Shown here piece after piece: positions 50,529 to 57,559 of a DNA stretch of 64,000 bases. Position 1 is the first letter of the stretch, and the number at the start of each line of letters is the position of its first letter. Source of the stretch: Streptomyces ferrugineus (lineage in GTDB: Bacteria > Actinomycetota > Actinomycetes > Streptomycetales > Streptomycetaceae). The stretch is from positions 1,426,001-1,490,000 of the forward strand of contig NZ_CP063373.1 in assembly GCF_015160855.1 (NCBI RefSeq). The letters are read 5' to 3'. The position numbers were made by a program, and so were the translations under genes. The notes below the pieces were generated by a model. The model made no database searches. It was not told the origin of the DNA and worked only from the letters and a program-made list of their open reading frames with translations.

Positions 50529-51704
50529 ATGGACGCAGGGAGCGCGGTGAAGGGTGAGGTCGGCGGCGTCGCGGGCGGCAGTGTCGTGGGCGGCGGCCCG
50601 GGCGGTGTGAATCTCGGCGCGCTGCGCAGTCACAACGCCGCGCTCGTGCTCGATCTGCTGCGGATCGCCGGGCCCGAGGGCATCAGCCGGCTCGAACTCG
50701 CCGAGCGCACCGGGCTCACCCCGCAGGCGGTCAGCAAGATCACCGCCCGGCTGCGGGAGGACGGCCTCGTGGCGGAGGCGGGGCGGCGGGCGTCGACCGG
50801 GGGCAAGCCGCGCACGGTGCTGCGGCTGGTGCCGGAGGCCGGGCACGCGGTGGGGGTGCATCTGGACCGGGACGAACTGACGGCCGTGCTCTGCGATCTG
50901 ACCGGCGCCGTGGTGACACGGCGCGGCGCCCCGCTGGATCTGGGGGCCGGCGCGGACACGGTCGTGGAGCGGGCCGTGCGCGAGGTGGGGGAGCTGACGG
51001 GCGGGAGCGGCCGGCGGGGTGCGGTGCTCGGGGTCGGCGTGGCGCTGCCGGGGCCGCTCGACCATCGGCGCGGGGTGCTGCACCGGGTCACCGGGTTCCC
51101 GGAGTGGAACGGCTTCCCGCTGCGGGACGTGCTCGCGCGGCGGCTCTCGCTGCCGGTCGTCGTCGACAAGGACACCAACGCCGCCGCCCTCGGGCTCGCG
51201 GTCGGGGCCGCGACCGCGACGGCGGGGGACGCGGGAAAGGCGGGGGCCTTCGCGTATCTGCACTTCGGGGCCGGGCTCGGCGGGGGCCTGGTGATCGGGG
51301 GAGCGGTGCACCGGGGCACCCGCACCGGAGCCGGGGAGTTCGGGCATCAGGTCGTCCAGCTCGACGGGCCGCCCTGCGAATGCGGCAACCGTGGCTGTGT
51401 GGAGGCGCTGTGCCTGGCCGCGGTGGCGCGGGGCGATGCGGCGGAGGCGGCCCGGGTGCTCGGCACCGCGGCCGGCAACCTGGTCGCGCTGCTCGACGTC
51501 GACCTCGTGCTGCTGGGCGGCCGTACGGTCGCCGCCGCGCCCGAGACCTACGTCCGCGGAGTCGCCGCCGTCCTCGCCGAACGCGCCCGGCGCGCGGGCG
51601 GGGACGCGGTGCCGGTACGGGTCGCGCCCGGCGCGGGGCGGCAGGTCGCCGAAGGGGCGGCGCAGTTGCTGCTGGCGCCGTTGTTCGGGCGGGCGGAGGG
51701 GTGA
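50529..51704 (+). CDS. ROK-family transcriptional repressor
   Basis: A 391-aa protein. An N-terminal winged helix (HNAALVLDLLRIAGPEGISRLELAERTGLTPQAVSKITARLREDGLV) is followed by a sugar-kinase-like ROK domain: DRDELTAVLCDLTGAVV, VGVALPGPLD, VVVDKDTNAAALG and the zinc site GHQ-x12-CECGNRGCVEALC. A GTG one codon upstream is also in frame. It probably controls the divergent oxidoreductase operon in response to a sugar. Confidence 0.93.
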   Translation: MDAGSAVKGEVGGVAGGSVVGGGPGGVNLGALRSHNAALVLDLLRIAGPEGISRLELAERTGLTPQAVSKITARLREDGLVAEAGRRASTGGKPRTVLRLVPEAGHAVGVHLDRDELTAVLCDLTGAVVTRRGAPLDLGAGADTVVERAVREVGELTGGSGRRGAVLGVGVALPGPLDHRRGVLHRVTGFPEWNGFPLRDVLARRLSLPVVVDKDTNAAALGLAVGAATATAGDAGKAGAFAYLHFGAGLGGGLVIGGAVHRGTRTGAGEFGHQVVQLDGPPCECGNRGCVEALCLAAVARGDAAEAARVLGTAAGNLVALLDVDLVLLGGRTVAAAPETYVRGVAAVLAERARRAGGDAVPVRVAPGAGRQVAEGAAQLLLAPLFGRAEG

Positions 51705-51711
51705 AGCCGTC

Positions 51712-51930
51712 CGGGGTGAGGCGGGCCGGGGCGAGGCGGGCCGGGGCGAGGCAGGCCGGGGTGAGGGCGGCCGGGGTGAGGGCGGCCGGGGTGAGGCCGG
51801 CCGGAGTGAAGCCGGCCGGAGTGAAGCCGGCCGGGGCGAGGCGGGCCGGGGCGAGGCAGGCCGGAGTGAAGCCGGCCGGGGCGAGGCCGGCCGGGGCGAG
51901 GCAGGCCGGGGTGAAGCCGGCCGGGGTGGG
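51712..51930. repeat. 15-bp minisatellite (about 14 units)
   Basis: Imperfect 15-bp units of the form GGCCGGGGYGARGCV fill nearly all of the 307-bp gap between the ROK gene and the LARTG protein gene. Because 15 is divisible by three, all frames stay open across it and produce false open frames. Unit variants (GAGGCGGGCC, GAGGCAGGCC, GTGAAGCC) suggest local duplication and drift. Confidence 0.88.
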
Positions 51931-52011
51931 TGCGCTGATCGAGCGGACTTGCCGGGCCGTACGGAATGGCGCCACCCCGTGGCCGCTGCCACCCGGCATG
52001 GTCATGTGTTC

Positions 52012-52812
52012 ATGCGACTGCACTCACCCGCTTCCCTCGGCCTCGCAGCCGCCGCCCTCCTGGCCGCGGCGCCCCCGGCGCACGCGGAACCGCCCGCCGC
52101 GCTCCCCAGCTGTGTCACCGGCGACGGCGCCTTCCCCCTCACCACCCGGCTGCACGGCGGCCCCGCCTCCTACGCGGCCGGCGGCGGATTCGGCACCTGG
52201 TACCTGGACCTGACCAACAAGACCACCCGGACCTGCACCGACATCCACCCCGTGGTCGTCCTGGTCGACGGCGAGCGAGCCCTCGAACCGTCCCAGCCCC
52301 GCCTGGAGTTCTACGACGGCCGCAGCGGCACCCGGCCCCACCCCGTCCGCTTCGAGGCCACCGACCAGGACGAACTCGTCGGCGCCTTCGACGGCTTCCC
52401 CGGCTTCACCGTCGGCCCCCGCAAGACCATCACCGTGAAGATCCGGCTGGCCGTCACCTCGGACGCCGTACCGAACCGGATCACCGCGAACGCGGCCGTC
52501 GTACAGCGCCACGACGGCGACGGCGACTGGGTCGGCCAGTCCAACGACTACCGCTTCACGATCGAGGCCGACCCCACCGAAGCGGCCCACCCGCCCGGTA
52601 CGGCAGCCCCGACCGATCCCGCGGGCCGGGACGCCTCGGCCCACCCGGACGCCTCACCCACCCCAGGCGGTGACGCCGCCCGCAACCGGCTCAGCCTCGC
52701 CGACGAACTCGCCCGCACCGGCCTGACCTCACCGCCCGGCGTCACCTTCGCCGCCACCCTGGCCCTCCTGCTGACCGGCGCCGGCCTGCTGGTCGTACGG
52801 AGACGCCGCTGA
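52012..52812 (+). CDS. Secreted LARTG-anchored surface protein
   Basis: A 266-aa protein. Signal peptide [25 protein letters not shown]; a beta-sandwich-like body ([47 protein letters not shown]), then a Pro/Ala/Asp linker. The C-terminus has LARTG, a hydrophobic helix ([19 protein letters not shown]) and RRRR, the sorting signal for a class E sortase such as the one at 45666. ATG 52012 is used; GTG 52006 is in frame. Function of the body is unknown. Confidence 0.85.
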   Translation: MRLHSPASLGLAAAALLAAAPPAHAEPPAALPSCVTGDGAFPLTTRLHGGPASYAAGGGFGTWYLDLTNKTTRTCTDIHPVVVLVDGERALEPSQPRLEFYDGRSGTRPHPVRFEATDQDELVGAFDGFPGFTVGPRKTITVKIRLAVTSDAVPNRITANAAVVQRHDGDGDWVGQSNDYRFTIEADPTEAAHPPGTAAPTDPAGRDASAHPDASPTPGGDAARNRLSLADELARTGLTSPPGVTFAATLALLLTGAGLLVVRRRR

Positions 52813-52969
52813 GGCCACGCCCTCTTCGACCGCTTGCCGCAGGGCCTGCCGGGCGTCGGGTGATGGTGCGATGAATGGAAGGAAGCCACTGGCAGCCGAC
52901 CGTTCCCTGAAGATCGGGCGTGTGCTTACGCTGGGGCCCACGCACGCACAGCGTCAGGAGATCGCGCTC

Positions 52970-53749
52970 ATGGCAGACCGCAAGCCCATCGAGTCCTGGC
53001 TCACCGACATGGACGGTGTGCTCATCCACGAGGGCGTTCCGATCCCAGGCGCCGACGCCTTCATCAAGAAGCTGCGCGAGTCCGGCAAGCCCTTCCTCGT
53101 GCTCACCAACAACTCCATCTACACCCCGCGCGACCTGCACGCCCGGCTGAACCGCATGGGCCTGGAGGTGCCGATCGAGAACATCTGGACGTCGGCGCTG
53201 GCCACCGCCCAGTTCCTCGACGACCAGCGCCCGGGCGGCTCGGCCTACGTCATCGGCGAGGCGGGACTGACCACCGCGCTGCACGACATCGGCTACGTCC
53301 TCACCGACCACGAACCGGACTACGTCGTCCTCGGCGAGACCCGCACCTACTCCTTCGAGGCCATGACGAAGGCGGTCCGCCTCATCAACGACGGCGCCCG
53401 CTTCATCTGCACCAACCCCGACGAGACGGGACCGTCCACCGAGGGCCCGCTGCCCGCGACCGGCGCCGTCGCCGCGCTGATCACCAAGGCCACCGGCAAG
53501 CGGCCGTACTTCGCGGGCAAGCCCAACCCGCTGATGATGCGGACCGGCCTGAACACCATCGGCGCCCACTCCGAGACCAGCGCCATGATCGGCGACCGCA
53601 TGGACACCGACGTACTGGCCGGCATGGAGGCCGGCATGCAGACGTTCCTGGTGCTCACCGGCCTGACCCGGCCCGAGCAGGTGGAGAACTTCCCGTACCG
53701 GCCGTCCAAGGTCGTCGACTCCATCGCGGACCTCGTCGACCGGATCTAA
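52970..53749 (+). CDS. HAD-IIA family phosphatase (NagD-like)
   Basis: A 259-aa protein with HAD motifs: I ([12 protein letters not shown], with two catalytic Asp), II (LVLTNNS), the C2-type cap typical of subfamily IIA, the Lys in [10 protein letters not shown], and III ([19 protein letters not shown]). It probably dephosphorylates a nucleotide or sugar phosphate. AGGAG is 9 nt upstream. The TAA stop lies at the end of the inserted IS5-family element, so the native last residues may have been altered. Confidence 0.93.
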   Translation: MADRKPIESWLTDMDGVLIHEGVPIPGADAFIKKLRESGKPFLVLTNNSIYTPRDLHARLNRMGLEVPIENIWTSALATAQFLDDQRPGGSAYVIGEAGLTTALHDIGYVLTDHEPDYVVLGETRTYSFEAMTKAVRLINDGARFICTNPDETGPSTEGPLPATGAVAALITKATGKRPYFAGKPNPLMMRTGLNTIGAHSETSAMIGDRMDTDVLAGMEAGMQTFLVLTGLTRPEQVENFPYRPSKVVDSIADLVDRI

Positions 53750-54621
53750 AGCGTGTTGCAGAACGCTGTGATCAGGCAGGCTGAACTGGGCGTTTGTCGC
53801 GTCTGGTCACGCGGTGAGGGCGAGGTTGTGCATGCGGGCGACGGCCTGAACGGCGTGATGGAGGCCGTCGCCGCGCTGCCGGCAGTCACGCAGGATCTTG
53901 TAATTCTTCATCCGTCCGATCACATGCTCCACACGGGCGCGGACCTTGCGGTGCTCCGCGTTGTCCTCCTCTTCGCCCTTGAGTAGCGGCCGTCCGGGGC
54001 GTTTGCGGTGCGGGACGATCAGGCCGGTGTTGAGATAAGCGCCGTCGCCGAGCACCGTCACGCCTTCGCAGTGCTCGGCCAGTCCGGAGCGCCGCCAGGC
54101 GTGCGCGTCCGCGGTGGTGCCCGGCAGCGGACGGGCCGCGGCCACCACGAGCCGGGTGTCTGCGTCCACGATGACCTGCACGTTTGCTGAGAAACGGTAG
54201 TTACGCGAGGAGGCACCCACACCTCGGTCACGGACCGGGATGAGGGTGCCGTCCACGATCCACAACCGCTCGACTGCCTCCTGCGGGGCACGTACCGGCT
54301 CGAGCGCGAGCAGCGGCCCCAGCCGCTGGATCACCCGGCACACGGTCGCCGGGGAGATGCCGAACAGCGGGGCGAGCTGCCGCATCGTGAGGTTCGTGCG
54401 GTAGTAGACAGCCACCAGCAGCACCCGCTCGGCCAGCGGAAGCCGCCACGGACGACCCCACCCGCACCCCTCACCACCACGTTCCCGAACCGCCCTTAGC
54501 AGCCGCCCGAACTGCTCAGCCCGCAGACCGGTGAACGTCTCCACCCAGACCGGCTCAGCCCTCAACACCCCACCCATGCAAGGGAAATGCCCTGATCACA
54601 GCGTTCTGCAACACGCTTTAG
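53746..54621 (-). mobile_element. IS5-family insertion sequence, complete
   Basis: Perfect 31-bp inverted repeats: 53746-53776 (CTAAAGCGTGTTGCAG...) and 54591-54621. One intact transposase gene lies between them. Counting the flanking TA as a 2-bp target duplication, the element is 53749-54618. Its left end coincides with the HAD gene stop; its right TA is shared with the MITE that follows. Confidence 0.9.
53807..54577 (-). CDS. IS5-family transposase
   Basis: A 256-aa transposase. The N-terminal HTH region includes LPLAERVLLVAVYYRTNLTMRQLAPLFGISPATVCRVIQRLGPLLAL. The DDE catalytic core has LWIVDGTLIPVRDRG (first D), VTVLGDGAYLNTG (second D) and RARVEHVIGRMKNYKILRDCRQRG (E). This is the single-frame DDE_Tnp_4 type widespread in Streptomyces. 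Confidence 0.93.
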   Translation of the reverse strand: MGGVLRAEPVWVETFTGLRAEQFGRLLRAVRERGGEGCGWGRPWRLPLAERVLLVAVYYRTNLTMRQLAPLFGISPATVCRVIQRLGPLLALEPVRAPQEAVERLWIVDGTLIPVRDRGVGASSRNYRFSANVQVIVDADTRLVVAAARPLPGTTADAHAWRRSGLAEHCEGVTVLGDGAYLNTGLIVPHRKRPGRPLLKGEEEDNAEHRKVRARVEHVIGRMKNYKILRDCRQRGDGLHHAVQAVARMHNLALTA

Positions 54622-54728
54622 GGCGTGTGTCGAATGTCCCGTCTGCGCCCCGACGCCCGGCACGCGCGCACCGGACGCCGCTGCGCCCGCGCTGCGCGCG
54701 GACGACGGGACATTCGACACACGCCCTA
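54619..54728. mobile_element. MITE-like element with 25-bp perfect inverted ends and TA flanks
   Basis: 54619-54643 is the exact reverse complement of 54704-54728 (TAGGGCGTGTGTCGAATG... at the outer end). The 110-bp element has TA at both ends and no coding capacity. The inner part is also GC-rich and self-complementary. It is abutted on the left by the IS5-family element. A degenerate partial copy lies at 56064-56111. Confidence 0.8.
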
Positions 54729-54804
54729 ACCCCGTCCCGCATCAACACGACCCGTTTGGAGCAGCGCGGGGCCCGTTGAGGATGCGGGGCCGGTGTCGCG
54801 GGGG

Positions 54805-54828
54805 GAGCCTCCAGGTATCTGGAGGTTC
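54805..54828 (+). promoter_or_regulatory. Hairpin sequestering the ribosome-binding site
   Basis: GAGCCTCCAG (54805-54814), loop GTAT, CTGGAGGTTC (54819-54828) form a 10-bp stem with one G-U pair. The right arm contains the GGAGG Shine-Dalgarno sequence of the secreted protein starting at 54832, so translation should be low unless the hairpin is opened. Confidence 0.6.
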
Positions 54829-54831
54829 ACG

Positions 54832-55386
54832 ATGGGATCACTGCGGGTCACTCTCTGTACGATCGCCGCCCTGGGCGCGGTCGCCGTCAGCCCGGCGGCA
54901 CACGCTGCGGACGGGGGTGTCTCGCTCAGACCGTCGTCCCCGTCCCCGGGCGGCGACATCACGCTGCGGGTCAGCGGGTGCCCGCAGCGGACCGCCACGG
55001 CCGCCTCCGAGGCGTTCGTCGCCGACGCGAAGCTCGCCGTCGCCGCCGACGGCACCCTCCTCGGCGAGAGCCGCATCCGCTCCACCGCCAAGGCGGGCAC
55101 CTACGACGTGAAGGTCGCCTGCGGGGCGGCCTCCCGCACGTCCGCCGTCACCGTCGTACGCAAGGGCACCGAGCCGTCCGTACGGCACGGGCCGCAGCCC
55201 TCGGCCCCCGCTTCCCCGGCCGCACCCGTCCGGGCCGGCGGCGGTGGCGCCGAGCACCTGGCGATGGTCGACGCCCGCGCGGCCGGCCCCGGCACGGCGC
55301 ACACCGTGACCGGGCTGGTCCTCGCGGGCGTCGCCGCCACCGCCGTGGCCCTGCGCAGCGCCCGCAGAACCCGACGCCCCCGCTGA
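54832..55386 (+). CDS. Secreted protein with C-terminal membrane anchor, sortase partner
   Basis: A 184-aa protein. Signal peptide MGSLRVTLCTIAALGAVAVSPAAHA, then an Ig-like beta-rich domain with two Cys (RVSGCPQRTATAASEAF, YDVKVACGAASRTSAVTVV), a Pro/Ala linker, and a C-terminal helix (TVTGLVLAGVAATAVAL) followed by RSARRTRRPR. No clear LAXTG motif precedes that helix. The gene directly precedes a class F sortase gene (2-nt gap), an arrangement repeated in Streptomyces. Confidence 0.82.
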   Translation: MGSLRVTLCTIAALGAVAVSPAAHAADGGVSLRPSSPSPGGDITLRVSGCPQRTATAASEAFVADAKLAVAADGTLLGESRIRSTAKAGTYDVKVACGAASRTSAVTVVRKGTEPSVRHGPQPSAPASPAAPVRAGGGGAEHLAMVDARAAGPGTAHTVTGLVLAGVAATAVALRSARRTRRPR

Positions 55387-55388
55387 CC

Positions 55389-56054
55389 GTGGCCGAGCAC
55401 GACCGCTCCCCCCACGGCGGCCGTCTCGTGACGGTCGTCGTCTGGACCGTGCTGCTGCTCGGGCTGTGGCTGTGGGGGCGTGAGGTCACCGACGTCCGTC
55501 GGCCCCCGTCCGCCCCGGTGTCCGGCGACGTGGCGGCGATCGGACGCCCGGCGTCGCCCCGACTGCCGCCCGCCGCCCGGCCGTTGGGCGACGCCCTGCC
55601 GCAGCGCCTCGACATCCCGGCGCTCGACCTGCGGGCACCCGTCGTCGCCCGCGGGCTCGACGCCGACGGCGCCCCCGATCCACCGCCCTACCGGCAGGCC
55701 GGCGCCGTGGGCTGGTACGCGGCCGGAGTGAAGCCCGGAGCGGCCGGGGCCGCGCTGCTGGTGGGGCACCTCGACACCGAGCGCCGGCCCGCCGTCTTCC
55801 ACCGCCTCGGCACGCTCGGCCCGGGCGCCACGGTGCGCGTGCTGCGCGCCGACGGCAAGGTCGCCGAGTTCACCGTGGACGACGTCCGGGTCGTCGGCCG
55901 CGACCGCTTCGACGCCCATCGTGCCTACGGCACCCACCGCCCCGGCCGCGCCGAACTGCGCCTGATCACCTGCGCCGGCACCTTCGACCGGGCGACCCGC
56001 AGCTACACGGCGAACGTGATCGTCTCGGCGTATCTGACGGGGAGGGGGCAGTAG
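55389..56054 (+). CDS. Class F sortase
   Basis: A 221-aa protein with one N-terminal helix (LVTVVVWTVLLLGLWLWG) and a sortase domain from ~75 (PQRLDIPALDLRAPVVARGLDADG). Catalytic His in AALLVGHLDTERRPAVFH, Cys in LRLITCAGTFDRATRSYTANVIVSAYL with the downstream Arg. The Y/W-rich loop VGWYAAGVKPGAAG is typical of class F. The GTG start is 2 nt after the upstream stop, so the pair is co-translated. Confidence 0.9.
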   Translation: MAEHDRSPHGGRLVTVVVWTVLLLGLWLWGREVTDVRRPPSAPVSGDVAAIGRPASPRLPPAARPLGDALPQRLDIPALDLRAPVVARGLDADGAPDPPPYRQAGAVGWYAAGVKPGAAGAALLVGHLDTERRPAVFHRLGTLGPGATVRVLRADGKVAEFTVDDVRVVGRDRFDAHRAYGTHRPGRAELRLITCAGTFDRATRSYTANVIVSAYLTGRGQ

Positions 56055-56063
56055 GCCGCCCGA

Positions 56064-56111
56064 GCACGCGTGCCGGGTCGGGACGCAGACGGGACATCCG
56101 ACGCGCGCCCC
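56064..56111 (-). repeat. Degenerate partial copy of the neighbouring MITE
   Basis: The sequence GACGGGACATCCGACGCGCG with its left flank GCACGCGTGCCGGG...CGCAGAC resembles the reverse complement of the left half of the 54619-54728 element (GACGGGACATTCGACACACG at the matching place), with scattered changes. It lies just after the class F sortase stop. Confidence 0.6.
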
Positions 56112-56458
56112 GGGGCGCCACCTGGCCCGGTCGACGGCCTGCTCCCCCCGAAGCCGCCGACCGGGCTGGTCCTCGACCGCGGGCGCACGGGCTGCGGGAG
56201 TAACCCGGCGACCGCGCGGGAGGTCTGGTGTGACCGTGACCCGGTGGAGTCGGTCCGACCGGGGGCCGGGGTCGTCCGTGGTCGACTCTAGAACGGATGA
56301 CCGCCCCGGGCCCAGAGGAATCGACAAGGGCTCGCTACGTGATTCCCCGCCTCCCGGGTGGCTGTAACAGCTCCCCGACAAGGCCCGGCGACCTCGTGTG
56401 CCTCACGACAGGTATGTCAGGATTGAGCCTTGGAACAGAGCACCCGAGGGGGAGCTGG
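56112..56458. other. Intergenic stretch upstream of cslZ
   Basis: About 350 bp without a convincing gene. It must carry the cslZ promoter; an in-frame ATG at 56414 lies inside it but lacks a ribosome-binding site. I see no strong hairpin or recognisable cellulase operator. Confidence 0.5.
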
Positions 56459-57487
56459 ATGTACCTGAAGAGGGGGGCCTGGAGGGGCGCTCGTGCGCGG
56501 ACGTCCGCGATGGTGCTGGGGGCGGCACTGATGATCGCGGGCTGTACCTCCGGGGACGGAGACGAGCCGGACGACAACGCCGGCGCCGGGATCAGCCAAC
56601 AGCCCAAGGACACCGACCCGTTCTGGGTGAACCCGGACGGGAACGCGGCACAGCAGGTGGCCGCCTATATGAAGGACGGCAAGAAGGAGGACGCCGAGGA
56701 GATCCGCAAGATAGCGCAGCAGCCGACGGGCGAGTGGATCGGCCCGGAGAACCCGGAGCAGGAGGCCCGCGGCTACACCGAGGCCGCCGACAAGGCCGGC
56801 CGTACGGCGCTGCTGGTCCTCTACAACATCCCGCACCGCGACTGCGGCCAGTACTCCCAGGGCGGCGCCGCCGACGGCAACGCCTACCGGGCCTGGATCG
56901 ACGGCGTGGCCAAGGGCATCGAGGACCGGGACACGACGGTGATCCTGGAGCCGGACGCGGTGCTGCACCTGGTGGACGGCTGCACCCCGGAGGAGTTCCA
57001 CGAGGAGCGCTACGACCTCCTCAAGGGCGCCATCGCCAAGCTCAAGTCGCTGAAGAACACCAAGGTGTACGTGGACGCGGGCAACGCCGGCTGGGGCCAC
57101 CCGGACCAGATCTTCGAGCCCCTGAAGTGGGCCGGCATCGACCAGGCCGACGGCTTCTCGGTCAACGTCTCCAACTTCTACACGACCAGGGACTCGATCG
57201 CGTACGGCAAGCAGCTCTCCGCCAAGGTGGGCGACAAGCCCTTCGTGATCGACACCAGCCGCAACGGCAACGGCCCCTACACCGAGGGCGATCCGAACGA
57301 GCGCTGGTGCAACCCGCCCGGCCGTGCGCTGGGGGAGTCCCCGACGACCAAGACGGCCGACCCGCTGGTCGACGCGTATGTGTGGGTCAAGCGCCCCGGT
57401 GAGTCGGACGGCGAGTGCAAGGGCGGTCCGAAGGCGGGCGAGTGGTGGGCGGAGTACGCCCTCAAGCTCGCGAAGGCCACCGAGTAG
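56459..57487 (+). CDS. cslZ: GH6 endoglucanase-like lipoprotein CslZ
   Basis: A 342-aa protein. Lipoprotein signal ending MIAGCTSG. The body is a family 6 glycoside hydrolase: LLVLYNIPHRDCGQYSQGGA (Asp and Cys of the GH6 site), TTVILEPDAVLHLVDGC, KVYVDAGNAGWGHPDQIFEPL, FSVNVSNFYTT and FVIDTSRNGNGP. It is the partner of the convergent cslA-glxA operon; in S. coelicolor and S. lividans this locus makes a beta-glucan at hyphal tips and the GH6 enzyme is thought to trim it. AGGGGGAG is 5 nt upstream. Confidence 0.9.
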   Translation: MYLKRGAWRGARARTSAMVLGAALMIAGCTSGDGDEPDDNAGAGISQQPKDTDPFWVNPDGNAAQQVAAYMKDGKKEDAEEIRKIAQQPTGEWIGPENPEQEARGYTEAADKAGRTALLVLYNIPHRDCGQYSQGGAADGNAYRAWIDGVAKGIEDRDTTVILEPDAVLHLVDGCTPEEFHEERYDLLKGAIAKLKSLKNTKVYVDAGNAGWGHPDQIFEPLKWAGIDQADGFSVNVSNFYTTRDSIAYGKQLSAKVGDKPFVIDTSRNGNGPYTEGDPNERWCNPPGRALGESPTTKTADPLVDAYVWVKRPGESDGECKGGPKAGEWWAEYALKLAKATE

Positions 57488-57511
57488 GACCTGGACCGGG
57501 ACCTGGACACG

Positions 57512-57550
57512 ACTTGGGGGCGCCCACCGTGACGGAGGGCGCCCCCAAGT
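57512..57550. terminator. Bidirectional terminator, 14-bp perfect stem
   Basis: ACTTGGGGGCGCCC (57512-57525) pairs exactly with GGGCGCCCCCAAGT (57537-57550), loop 11 nt, between the convergent cslZ and glxA genes. Confidence 0.9.
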
Positions 57551-57559
57551 GCGTACCGG

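Noticed and set aside
51712..51930. Possible CRISPR array
   Set aside because: Units are 15 bp and contiguous, with no spacers and no cas genes; it is a minisatellite.
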